From Diphasiastrum complanatum (taxonomy: Eukaryota; Streptophyta; Lycopodiopsida; Lycopodiales; Lycopodiaceae): 64,000 bases of DNA. Every line of letters begins with the position of its first letter. Position 1 is the stretch's first letter. The position numbers were made by a program, and so were the translations under genes. Below the pieces are notes generated by a model that saw only the letters and a program-made list of their open reading frames with translations, made no database searches and was not told the DNA's origin. The stretch is from assembly GCA_029204225.1 (NCBI GenBank), contig CM055113.1, positions 17,059,745 through 17,123,744 on the forward strand, written 5' to 3'. Below, piece by piece: positions 32,227-42,100 of this stretch.

Positions 32227-32908
32227 TGTTAAAAATTCACAATTCTAGCTTGACTAGTTTTGGTCATATGACTTGTAAATAGTTAGATGGTCATGATGTG
32301 GCTTGTCACACATGCCAAATAGCATAGGATTCCATTCATAAGGATGCTCTCAAGTAGACCTAAGTGTTAGAACCTTTGGAATGAGTCCAAATTATGCTTA
32401 GATACAAGGGAGAAAAAATAGGAGCTATTTTTGGTAATTTTTGCATTGTTGAGGGATCTCCAAGATTCCAACCCTAACTTGGTAGGGATGAAAGATCCAC
32501 CAAAATTAGCATTAGGCATAGGTTTAGGGCTACTCATACCTGCCCAAAATCGTGATGGATCATGTATATATAGGTGATGATATCTCACCAAAATCAATCA
32601 AGCAATTTCATGTTTTTTCTCTTATAATGGTGCAATTGCTCTCTATGTTCATAATTGTTTGAGTACTTGTGATTACTAATGATTATAGGATTGAATGTAG
32701 GTATGGTGTACAGTACTAAGACTGTGGGAGGCCGTACTTTCACACGTGTGAAGCCTTCTTCAAGGATTTGGGCCATTTAGTGAGGTTCAAGCATAGGTTT
32801 TTGATGGATTTTGATGGTTCAACTTGTGCTAATCTTATGAAATCATAATCTATTGTTTCCCTCATCATTTCAAGTGTTTTAGGATCCTTATTTGCTGTAA
32901 TTTTTACA
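32227..32908 (+). repeat. 5' LTR of copia copy 2
   Basis: Starts TGTTAAAAATTC and ends TTTTTACA. A probable TATA box TATATATAGG is at 32565-32574. Confidence 0.95.
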
Positions 32909-32921
32909 TGGTATCAGAGCC
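32909..32921 (+). other. Primer binding site of copia copy 2
   Basis: TGGTATCAGAGCC directly after the LTR, complementary to initiator tRNA-Met. Confidence 0.93.
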
Positions 32922-33719
32922 TAAAAGCTGAAATGAGCTAAATCCTTGGTTTTCATTCAATTTGATCACAATTTTTGATCTAAATCTTGTGTAGATTGGA
33001 TCTTAGCATCTAGTATTGATTCTAGAACTCAAAGTGAGTCAAATACATTGGAGATTGGTGTTGTGTGACTTCATTTGCAGGTGTTTAGGTGTCTAAAACC
33101 AGAGGCAAAGTTGAATTCAATTCACATTACCAAGATAGCAAGTTTTGCTTGCTCCAAGCATTGATTTCTAAGCAAGTTTTGGAGGTGATTTCATAGAGGA
33201 GGCTTTCTAGCATTCAAGGAGACGGAAGATCAGAGTTTTGGGGACTCTTCAAGGCTGTTCTAAGGTGTAGTAGACACCTCCTAAAGTGATTTAGATTCAG
33301 TCCAACCATTGCTTGACTTATGCACCAAATTAGATCAATTTTTCATCAATTTTGATTATTTTTTGCTTGTGATTGGATAGTAGATTGTGTTGCATCCTCA
33401 TTAAGTTCCATTTAGATCTTTTACAAGTGATTTTGGAAGTATATTAGGTTGCTGAAATTCACTCTTGATCAGATCATTTGGAAGCTTTAATGTTCTTTAT
33501 AGAAAGAGGGGCAATTCTACTAGTATTGTCTACTTCAATCAAGCAAGTGCATTGTTTCTAGTATTCTATGATTTGATTTTGTTAGAGATCATTCTTAGAT
33601 CTTTATAGGAAGTCTATTACTGATATTTTCAGGTCCCTAAGAAGTGGAATAAGGTAGACCTTCAATCGAATCAATAGAAGTAACCTTCATTTGTGTCAAG
33701 TCCTTGATTAGGAGACTAG
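32922..33719 (+). other. Untranslated leader of copia copy 2
   Basis: About 800 bases without an ORF between primer site and gag start. The equivalent leader in copy 1 is 22282-23079. Confidence 0.8.
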
Positions 33720-36700
33720 ATGGCATCTATAAATGCATATCTTTTGGATACTAATGAAAGGCTCAACAAAACTAACTATTCCGTATGGAAAGTTAGAATG
33801 GAATCTATCATGATCATGCAAGATCTGATGGAAATTGTAAATGGTAAGGAGGGCGGACCTATTCATCCTCAAGAAAAAGCCAAATACATCAAGAGGTGCA
33901 ATGTTGCACTACATTGCATAAAAATGAATGTTGCAAATGAACTCGTAAGAGAGGTAGGAGATTGCACTTCAGCTCAAGATGCTTGGGAGACTTTGCAAAA
34001 GGTCTATGAATCCAAGAACCAAACTAGAATGTTAGCTTTGAAGAATCAAATCTATAGAAGCTATCAAAAGAAAGGAGAGAGTGCACATACTTTTGTCCTA
34101 AGAGTAAAGGAATTGAACAAAGAGCTAGCCTTTATAAGTGATCCTATCAAGGATGAAGAGCTTGTTCAACTCATATTGAATGGACTAAGCTTTGAATTTG
34201 ACAATTTGGTTCAGGGATATGCAATTATGGGTAAGCTACCCATACTTGAAGAACTCCAAGGCACACTCATGGCCGAGGAATCAAGAAGGAGCCAAATGCA
34301 AGAGAGGATGGATAGGCTTTCCATCCAAGGTGGAGATGACCAAGCTCTCTTCACCAAAGGCAAAGGCAAGTCCAAAGGCAAAGTATCAACATTCAAGAAG
34401 TGTACAAAGCTTGAGGATCAAGAAGGACCCTCAAAGGCATCTCCATCAACCACCAAAGTCAAGAAGGACAAATCAAAGGTGAAGTGCTACTATTGTAGCA
34501 AGATGGGGCATTATGCCTCGAAATGCTTCAAGAGGAAGCAAGATCAAAGCCAAGCCAACATGAGCAAAGAGGAGGAGGAGGAGAGTTCACATGAGGACTC
34601 TCTCATGATGTCCATATTTTCTTCAACAAGCTTCAAAGGAGAAGATCCTTGGTGGATTGACTCGGGTGCTAGTTCACACATGACTAGTAAAAGGGAGTTT
34701 TTCTCTTCTCTCTTATCTTATGATGGACCTATAAAGTCTATCTATACAGCAAATGATGAAGCTTGTAAGATTGAAGGAGTTGGTAGCATTCCCCTTTGCT
34801 TAGGATCTTCCAAAAAGATCAACATAGAAGGTGTTTTGTACATTCCTACAATAACAAAGAATCTACTAAGTGTTGGCCAAATGGTAGACAATGGTTTCAA
34901 TGTTGACTTTGCTTCAAATGAATGTTTCATCAAGAAGAAGGGTAAGATAGTGGCTAAGGGCACTAGAATTGGCAAACTTTATAAGCTGGATGCATTTGTG
35001 GATACTAATGTTGTCATGTTGGCCGAGAAGAGCAAGATATCTACCTTTACTTTATGGCACAAAAGACTTGGACATGTCAACTCGGGTTCCATGGAGGCTA
35101 TGATCAAGGAGGAGTATGCTTTAGGCCTACCAAGGTCTATTGGGAAGGAAGACAAGGTTTGTGAAGCTTGTGCCTTATCCAAGGCACATAAGAAGGTGTT
35201 TCCTAACTCCATCACAAAGTCATCTCATCCTCTTGAACTCATACACTCGGATGTGCACATTGCTAGCACCAAATCTAATGGAGGTTCATCCATGTTTTTA
35301 ACCTTCATTGATGACTACTCAAGATATTGTTGGGTGTTCTTACTTTCCTTCAAGTCTCAAGTATTTGATACTTTTGTAAAGTTCAAGTTGTTTGTGGAAA
35401 AGCATCATAATCATAGCATCAAGATTCTTAGAAGTGACAATGGTGGAGAATTCGTCTCCAATGAGTTCAAGGCCTTTTGTGAGGAGGAAGGGATCAAGAA
35501 AGAGACTTCTTGTCCTTACACTCCTCAACAAAATGGAGTTGCTGAAAGAAGGAATAGAACATTATGTGAATGTTCTAAGGCTTTAAGATTAGATGCTTGT
35601 TTGCCCAAATCCTTTTGGGGTGAGTCTCTTGTATGTGCAAACTACTTGATGAATAGGGTGTCTTGCAAAGCCATTGAAGGCAAAACTCCTTATGAGATGT
35701 TGTATGGAAAGAAACCCAATCTTAATCACTTGAAAGTTTTTGGGTGTATATGTTATGTGCATGTGCCATTGGAAACAAGAACCAAGGAGGATCCATCTTC
35801 CACAAGAGGGATCATGCTTGGATATGCAAGCTCAAGCAAGGGCTACAAAGTCTATCTCCCATCCTTGAACAAATTTGTTGTTTCAAGGGATGTCATCTTT
35901 GATGAACATCATATGCATATGCTTGAAGAAGGCTCAAGTGCTCCAACAATCAAGAAGAAGATGGCCGAGGAGCAAGATCTTGGTTTTGAGGAGGAGCTCA
36001 TGGAGGAGCAAGCACCAAACCCACCTATCACACCAAGGAGATCTTCAAGGGCAAAAGTGGAGCCATCAAGGCTCACATATCAAGGCAAAGGACAGCAAGT
36101 TGAGGGTATCTCATCCACTTCTTATGCTTTATCTAGTTTTGAAGGACCATCTAATGTTGAAGATGCATTGAACTCCAAAGAATGGTATAAAGCTATGTTG
36201 GATGAGTATGATGTCTTGATTGAGAATGAAACTTGGTTGCTTGTTGAGAGACCTCAAAGGAATGTAATAGGATGCAAGTGGGTCTTCAAGCTTAAGTTGA
36301 ATGCAAATGGGAGTGTTAACAAACATAAAGCAAGATTAGTTGCAAAAGGTTATGCTCAAGAGAGAGGGATAGACTATGAGGAAGCTTTTGCACCCGTGGC
36401 CAAGATGGTCACAATAAGACTAATCATTGCACTTGCATCACATTTTGGATGGATTCTATGTCAAATGGATGTCTCTAATGCTTTCTTGAATGGTTTTTTG
36501 GAAGAGGATATCTATATGGAACAGCCACAAGGGTTCATCAAGCATGGAATGGAGAACAAAGTATGTCATCTCCAAAGAAGCATCTATGGCTTGAAGCAAG
36601 CCTCGAGATCTTGGAATTCAAGACTACATTGGTATCTTATTTCACTTTCTTTTGTTCAAAGTGAATATGATCCCACTCTTTACATTAAGTTTGATGATGT

Positions 36701-37058
36701 TGGTATTGTACTTTTACTCATTTATGTAGATGACATCATCATTAGTGGAAATAGTGTTGATGGTATTGAAAAAATCAAGATAGATCTATCCTTAGAGTTC
36801 AAGATGGTAGATCTAGGGTGTCTTCACTTCATCTTAGGCATAGAAGTACTTAGAGGGTCTGATTTTATCTTTATAAGTCAAGTAAACTATGCTCAAAGTC
36901 TTTTGAAGAAGTTTAAGATGGAAGTATGCAAAAGTGTTGACACACCGATGGAGCAAGATGTAAAAGTGCCAAATGAAGATGATGAAAGATCCTTCATGGA
37001 CATCACTTTGTTTAGGCAACTTATAGGTTTCTTAATGTGGATCACTATAAAGCTTTAG
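33720..37058 (+). CDS. Copia gag-protease-integrase-RT polyprotein (copy 2)
   Basis: Same 1112-codon architecture as copy 1: gag, zinc knuckle CYYCSKMGHYASKC at 256, protease DSGASSHM at 313, integrase D511/D573/E609, RT with LVAKGYAQ, FLNGFLEEDIY and YVDDIII at 1004. Here the protease reads DSGASSHM, the common copia form, where copy 1 has T. The frame ends at the same truncated LIGFLMWITIKL with TAG. Both copies therefore lack a continuous RT-RNase H. Confidence 0.93.
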   Translation: MASINAYLLDTNERLNKTNYSVWKVRMESIMIMQDLMEIVNGKEGGPIHPQEKAKYIKRCNVALHCIKMNVANELVREVGDCTSAQDAWETLQKVYESKNQTRMLALKNQIYRSYQKKGESAHTFVLRVKELNKELAFISDPIKDEELVQLILNGLSFEFDNLVQGYAIMGKLPILEELQGTLMAEESRRSQMQERMDRLSIQGGDDQALFTKGKGKSKGKVSTFKKCTKLEDQEGPSKASPSTTKVKKDKSKVKCYYCSKMGHYASKCFKRKQDQSQANMSKEEEEESSHEDSLMMSIFSSTSFKGEDPWWIDSGASSHMTSKREFFSSLLSYDGPIKSIYTANDEACKIEGVGSIPLCLGSSKKINIEGVLYIPTITKNLLSVGQMVDNGFNVDFASNECFIKKKGKIVAKGTRIGKLYKLDAFVDTNVVMLAEKSKISTFTLWHKRLGHVNSGSMEAMIKEEYALGLPRSIGKEDKVCEACALSKAHKKVFPNSITKSSHPLELIHSDVHIASTKSNGGSSMFLTFIDDYSRYCWVFLLSFKSQVFDTFVKFKLFVEKHHNHSIKILRSDNGGEFVSNEFKAFCEEEGIKKETSCPYTPQQNGVAERRNRTLCECSKALRLDACLPKSFWGESLVCANYLMNRVSCKAIEGKTPYEMLYGKKPNLNHLKVFGCICYVHVPLETRTKEDPSSTRGIMLGYASSSKGYKVYLPSLNKFVVSRDVIFDEHHMHMLEEGSSAPTIKKKMAEEQDLGFEEELMEEQAPNPPITPRRSSRAKVEPSRLTYQGKGQQVEGISSTSYALSSFEGPSNVEDALNSKEWYKAMLDEYDVLIENETWLLVERPQRNVIGCKWVFKLKLNANGSVNKHKARLVAKGYAQERGIDYEEAFAPVAKMVTIRLIIALASHFGWILCQMDVSNAFLNGFLEEDIYMEQPQGFIKHGMENKVCHLQRSIYGLKQASRSWNSRLHWYLISLSFVQSEYDPTLYIKFDDVGIVLLLIYVDDIIISGNSVDGIEKIKIDLSLEFKMVDLGCLHFILGIEVLRGSDFIFISQVNYAQSLLKKFKMEVCKSVDTPMEQDVKVPNEDDERSFMDITLFRQLIGFLMWITIKL

Positions 37059-37068
37059 TGTATGTAGA

Positions 37069-37674
37069 TTGAGCCAATCCATGCAAAAGCCATTGAATAT
37101 CCATTGGAAAAAGGCTAAGAGGATTCTAAGATACATCTCGGGTACATTGGATTTTGGGATTCTATATAGAGGAGATGTGATTAACCTTCATGCATTTAGT
37201 GATTCAGATTTTGCAGGGGACAAGAGGGATAGGAAATCAACAAGTGCCTATTCAACTTTCATAGGAGAAGGTGTGGTTTCATGGCTTTCAAAAAAGCAAG
37301 AAACTATATCTCTATCTTCAACCGAGGCCGAGTACAAAGCTTTGACAACCACTACAAAGGAGGTACTTTGGATCAAGAGATTATTGGTGGAACTAAAGAT
37401 CATGGATTCAGAGGAGGCACCAATCATCTACAATGACAATATATCATCCCAACACCTTGCATCTAACCCAATCTTCCATGCAAGATCTAAGCACATTGAG
37501 ATATGCCATCACTTTGTGAGAGAAATGGTGCAAGCCAAGGAGATTGCTTTGGAGCATGTTCCAAGCAATGAATGTGTAGCTGATCTACTTACTAAACCAC
37601 TTCAAAAGACACCTTTTATGAAGTTCAGATCATCACTTGGAGTGATTAGTAAAGCAATGATTGAACCAAGCTAG
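37069..37674 (+). CDS. Copia RNase H and pol C-terminus (copy 2)
   Basis: 201 codons with FSDSDFAGD, SLSSTEAEYKAL, NDNISSQHL, ARSKHIEICHHF and VADLLTKPLQK. Separated from the upstream frame by the same short damaged stretch (37050-37075) as in copy 1. It is followed at 37675-37688 by the purine tract ATAGTGAGGAGGAG and the 3' LTR. Confidence 0.85.
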   Translation: MSQSMQKPLNIHWKKAKRILRYISGTLDFGILYRGDVINLHAFSDSDFAGDKRDRKSTSAYSTFIGEGVVSWLSKKQETISLSSTEAEYKALTTTTKEVLWIKRLLVELKIMDSEEAPIIYNDNISSQHLASNPIFHARSKHIEICHHFVREMVQAKEIALEHVPSNECVADLLTKPLQKTPFMKFRSSLGVISKAMIEPS

Positions 37675-37688
37675 ATAGTGAGGAGGAG

Positions 37689-38360
37689 TGTTAAAAATTC
37701 ACAATTCTAGCTTGACTAGTTTTGGTCATATGACTTGTAAATAGTTAGATGGTCATGATGTGGCTTGTCACACGTGCCAAATAGCATAGGATTCCATTCA
37801 TAAGGATGCTCTCAAGTAGACCTAAGTGTTAGAACCTTTGGAACGAGTCCAAATTATGCTTAGATACAAGGGAGAAAAAATAGGAGCTATTTCTGGTATT
37901 TTTTGCATTGTTGAGGGATCTCCAAGATTCCAACCCTAACTTGGTAGGGATGAAAGATCCACCAAAATTAGCATTAGGGATAGGGTTAGGGCTACTCATA
38001 CCTGCCCAAAACCGTGATGGATCATGTATATATAGGTGATGATATCTCACCAAAATCAATCAAGCAATTTCATGTTTTTTCTCTCATAATGGTGCAATTG
38101 CTCTCTATGTTCATAATTGTTTGAGTACTTGTGATTACTAATGATTATAGGATTGAATGTAGGTCTGGTGTACAGTACTCAGACTGTGGGAGGCCGTACT
38201 TTCACACGTGTGAAGCCTTCTTCAAGGATTTGGGCCATTTAGTGAGGTTCAAGCATAGGTTTTTGATGGTTCAACTTGTGCTAATCTTATGAAATCATAA
38301 TCTATTGTTTTTCTCATCATTTCAAGTGTTTTAGGATCCTTATTTGCTGTAATTTTTACA
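37689..38360 (+). repeat. 3' LTR of copia copy 2
   Basis: 672 bases. Compared with the 5' LTR it lacks one of two neighbouring ATTTTGATGG-type units and has several substitutions, so insertion was not very recent. Confidence 0.94.
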
Positions 38361-38726
38361 AATGCTATCAGTAACTGAAGCCTTAATCTTTTTCATTTTG
38401 TTATTATTTAACATTGATTTCATAGATTTAGAAGTCAAGATAGAGCCTAGTGAGTTTCCAATTGAAATCTCATTGGCCAAATGGTCTTCAAGAACCAATG
38501 CTGATCTGCATTGCAAACATAATGTTCATGAAAATGTTAGTAGAAATCAGGATACTCATAGTATTCACAGTAGTATATAATAAGCAAATCAACAGAAAGT
38601 TGAAATAAATAAATAACAAAATTAGTCATTATGAATAAATCAAAAAGCTCAAGCAATTTTTAGTACCAAATAAGTTATAACTTACTTGAATGCACAGATT
38701 CGTCTTTTTCTATGACCTCCTCTGGA

Positions 38727-39314
38727 TTATAGATAACATATATCCTTGTTTACCACTCTTTTCGTCTTGTTGCTTCGGACCTCTCTGTTGAGCACATCCA
38801 TATCTTTAACAAGAGACAAATATGAGATACGCATGGATTGAAATGCAATTTTTATCTCATCATCACTAGTTGTATAATGATGCAAAGAAGATTTCAACCT
38901 TTGGATCTCTTCCTTGAGCATCTCATTTTCATCCAAACAAGTTTTCATCTTTGTAGAATTTTCTTCGCACTCCTTTGATATTTTCCTTGATTCCTCTTCC
39001 AAATAATGTATTCTTTGCATTGAATGTGCATTCCCATAGAGCATCAAATTCTCACAGTAACCCAAAAGGCCATTTTTACCATGACACATATAGATTATTA
39101 ACTGACTCACCGAATGAAAATCTGAATGTTGCAATGAACATGGATTGATAGGATACAATGTTTCTGATGACCATAAATCTACATGTTTTAGCTTTTCCTC
39201 CCTGTATCGGACCATATCAGAAGCTGACAATTTGGGTTGCTTTGAATTTCTCGTCATGAGCGGAGCATATTCTGGTGACAGATCCACATGAAGATGATAA
39301 AGCTTTGTCATCAA
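38727..39314 (-). CDS. Coiled-coil-like ORF upstream of the DDE-like gene
   Basis: A 195-codon minus-strand frame. Its second half is charged and helical with heptad-like spacing (RIHYLEEESRKISKECEEN, ENEMLKEEIQRLKSSL, SYLSLVKDMDVLNREVRS). The first half has PKLSASDMVRYREEKLKHVDL. A GTG|GTAAAC donor near 38747 could end the coding part. It is in the right place and orientation to be an upstream exon of the gene at 38505-30445, but the splice phases do not match directly, so an intermediate exon would be needed. No family recognised. Confidence 0.4.
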   Translation of the reverse strand: MMTKLYHLHVDLSPEYAPLMTRNSKQPKLSASDMVRYREEKLKHVDLWSSETLYPINPCSLQHSDFHSVSQLIIYMCHGKNGLLGYCENLMLYGNAHSMQRIHYLEEESRKISKECEENSTKMKTCLDENEMLKEEIQRLKSSLHHYTTSDDEIKIAFQSMRISYLSLVKDMDVLNREVRSNKTKRVVNKDICYL

Positions 39315-39419
39315 TACAGTAGTATAGTAACAAACAACACACTGACAATAACAAAGCTGGAGATGGCGCTATCGACTCTGCTGCACACAACAATATCCCA
39401 CAGTTCTTTGGCATATAAT

Positions 39420-40270
39420 ACGACTTTCATCTTGAACTTTCAGAGATGGTAGTTCTCTCCATTGAGTTTGTCAATCAAAGATGAACTAGAAGATGGATAC
39501 ATTTTGGTAAAAAGAGCGAGATCGCTAGTAGAGACAATGATATCGAAATACTGCTAGCTCCACACTTTCAAGGTGATGTCTTGATAGAAACAAGACTGAC
39601 GACCTGCATGGAAATGCAGATTACTGAACCACAAGCTCTGATAACATGTTGAAAAAATTAGTATATAATGAAGCCGAATCATAATCGATTCAGATATGGG
39701 CATTCAGAATCAAAATCTGGAACGAGATACTAGCAACGGAAACCTGGACAATTGTGGATCAGGAGTGTGTCAACGTAACAGCAAGACTCAAGATGTATAG
39801 AGTTTGTAATAATGCACAAATGAACAAATAATAGTTGTGGACAAAATTGCATTCTTGGATTAATAAAAAATAATATACATGAGTGTGAAGCAGTGCGCTG
39901 GTTTGTAAGGTGCAAAAATGCAGAGCTTCAGACGCTTGATCATTGCGAAATTGGATTTGAGAATACCATTAGACCAGAAGGAAACAAATTTAGATCCAAA
40001 TGATCACTGATTGCTAAAGGTACAGACTTTATTCTAGATTCACTTGACTTATTGATAATTGTAGTTCAGTGATCAGTACTTGAGAGTATAAGTTTGAATC
40101 TACTTAATTTACTAGAGCCATCTTGTAGTAGATAGCCATTGTTGTAAATAGTAAATCTATGTACAAGTAGGTGGACTGTCAATGTTGTCCTTCTGATCGT
40201 GACGTGGGTTGAAATCGATTGATGATACATGGATCAACCTTTCCCTGTATCAAACTTGATCTGACTTGAT
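39420..40270. other. Interval without recognised feature
   Basis: AT-rich sequence with only short ORFs lacking motifs. No terminal inverted repeat was found that would close the cluster to the left. Confidence 0.4.
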
Positions 40271-40515
40271 GAGGGAGTCGAGTAAGTCGAGTAAGTCGAT
40301 GGAGTCGAGTTTGTCGAGAGTCGATGGAGTCGGGTAAGTCGAGAGTCGATGGATTTGGGCAAGTCGGGAGTCGAGTCAATTGATGGAGTCGGGTAAGTTG
40401 AGAGTCGATGGATTTGGGTAAGTCGGGAGTCGAGTCAGTCGATGGAGTTGAGTGTTGAGTGTCGAGTAAGTCGAATGAGTTGATGTTGAAGTCGAAGTCC
40501 ATGGAGTCGGACTTC
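40271..40515. repeat. GTCGA-based minisatellite
   Basis: Imperfect tandem array built from GAGTCGATGGA, GTCGGGTAAGTCGA and TTTGGGTAAGTCGGGAGTCGA units. A higher-order unit of about 80 bases is repeated twice (from 40320 and 40385). The minus strand is open through it with repeated (D/S)(R/S)LTRL steps, but this is probably a by-product of the repeat. Confidence 0.85.
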
Positions 40516-41629
40516 CAAATATTTTAGGATGCCCATTACCAAGTGGATTTAGACTTGAGCATTAAAATCCAACACCTCGAAGAAGAGGCACCAGATATGG
40601 ATTGAGAGCTCATTTGTATATACACTTTGAGAGAAATTGATCTTGATGAGATTTTTGATAATTATGCTAAAATTGATGCATGAGTGCTAATTGTTTTTTG
40701 TGGCTTTGAAAGAAAATTGCCAAACTAGATGCAATCAAGCTAGATTTGGTGTCTAGATTTCAATCAATCTAGATTTTGTGCAATTCTTGATGCTTGATTA
40801 ATATTTGTAGATCCAAATGAGGTTCAAATCCTCTAATTTTAACAATTTAATATTCAAAATTTCACATCTACAATTGTCATGATAGTGTTATGAGAGTGAC
40901 AGTTCATTATTCATGAAAGTCATAATTCATTACTCACAATGTCATGATTAAATTTTCACAATTTTACAATATAATATTGATGATTTCCAAATTTAATATT
41001 CATAATTTCACAATTTCTAATCATGATCATGTTGTCTTCAAGACATGTCCTTGGAAAGTCCACCAATCATCCACCATGAATTTGGATTAGAACCAATAGA
41101 AGATAGTAAGTCATAAGCAATAAAGTTCAAAGTTATTTTTAGAATCATGAACTATTATCACAGTAATTGCATATTACTCACATTTCTCAAAATTACATAT
41201 GAATCTGAAATCATTTAATATATTTCAAAACACTCAACTATCACTCTCCATAAGGAATTGAAAATGAAGGATTTTATTCCAAATAGAAATTTCAATGAAG
41301 ACTACACACGAAAGACTATTTATTCCATATACTTATCTAGCCACAAAAAAAGAAGTAAATTGTCGTATGTTAGTATTCACATAAAATGGTAGTGGTGTGT
41401 TCTAACAAATGTTTTCCTTCAAAGGTAACAATCGAAGTCAACAAAAACATTTGCATCATGATGTCAAAGAGTGCACCAAGGGCCTATATTTCTTCAAGAA
41501 AAATACTCGTCAAATATAACAGTCAATATTTTTACTTTAGGAGTGGCTTCCTTGCAAAATTGTTGCCAGGTACAAGAATCACTCTTCAAGGGCCTAACAA
41601 GAAACAAATGTAGATGACCATTTGTGGCC
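40516..41629. other. AT-rich interval without recognised gene
   Basis: Contains reiterated words such as TTCACAATT and ATTCATAAT near 40850-41020, otherwise no motif. The ORF at 41386-41613 has no recognisable domain. Confidence 0.4.
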
Positions 41630-42010
41630 ATACAAGGAGATCAAGCGTTCAAAGAATTATTAGAAATCCTACTTCAAGAGAAAGTGATGAGACATACAAA
41701 GGGATCAAGGGATAGAGACTAGGTACTTGTGACATGTTCATATTTGCCAAGAGGAAGGGTTGTGGAAAGTTTAGAGACAGAAGCAATTTCAATCAAGGTG
41801 GCAGTAGACCACACCAACAAGCACAAGGAGATAATCATGGAAATCAACATCAGGCAGAAAATCCAAGGGGAGGATTTTGAAATCAAAGGGGAGAAGCCAA
41901 GAAGAAGGGCCCATGCTACTACAGTGGCAATGATGGACATTTTACAAATCTCTCATCAAAAGCAAGCTGCTTCAACCACTTGAGGATGAAGAAGAGACAA
42001 TTAGAATAAA
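41630..42010 (+). pseudogene. Retrotransposon gag zinc-knuckle fragment
   Basis: In shifting frames the plus strand encodes FAKRKGCGKFRDRSNFNQGG, QGDNHGNQHQAENPRGG, then KKKGPCYYSGNDGHF and a later Cys. This is the Gly/Asn/Arg-rich segment before a CCHC knuckle (C..CG..GH....C), with the second Cys changed to Ser. The family could be copia or gypsy. Confidence 0.5.
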
Positions 42011-42100
42011 GGCCCAAATAGATGGCAAGCCAAAAACACTACAAAGTATGCAGGCGATCAATGTGATGAGATGTCATTGATGGTGGTTAGTAAAATTGCA

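Larger units (their letters stand above)
32227..38360 (+). mobile_element. Complete Ty1/copia element, copy 2 (TSD AATGC)
   Basis: A 6134-bp plus-strand element of the same family as 17631-23774, flanked by AATGC at 32222-32226 and 38361-38365. LTRs are 682 and 672 bp; the 3' LTR lacks a 10-base unit near 38268. Inside are a primer site, a 1112-codon gag-pol frame, an RNase H frame and a purine tract. It interrupts an exon of the minus-strand DDE-like gene, and removing it together with one TSD copy restores an open frame across the site. Confidence 0.96.
30445..38505 (-). pseudogene. DDE/RNase H-like transposase candidate, split by a copia insertion
   Basis: Minus-strand exons with GT-AG borders are 38505-38361 joined to 32226-32105 (split by the copia element), 32026-31700, 31581-30763 and 30668-30445. 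The protein contains VVLKLDESEIIKGQKMERVSL, WHLAGDLKTLKCM, a Cys pair HPCLYCMK, NVHICTLHAEVHIIEKI, and near the end ITHYM, HILRHS and EMEKSHWQARAAF, STQHGG, WFYRRIQ. Asp (LDESE), Asp (AGDLK), CxxC, LH and Glu (EKSH) in this order resemble RNase H-fold DDE transposases with a Cys insertion. A TAG after EFVDAV and a frameshift near 30650 break it. Exact superfamily is not known to me. Splicing supports an ancient host-type or DNA-transposon gene rather than a retroelement. Confidence 0.6.

Noticed and set aside
34192-36171. Overlapping ORFs of 60-98 codons inside the copia polyprotein
   Set aside because: They are other-frame shadows of the gag-pol frame and are mirrored at the same places in the other copy.
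40271-40515. CRISPR-like array
   Set aside because: Units are imperfect and contiguous with no unique spacers; a plant minisatellite explains it.
40825-40840. GGTTCAAATCC, like a tRNA B box
   Set aside because: No A box or foldable cloverleaf at the right distance upstream; taken as chance.
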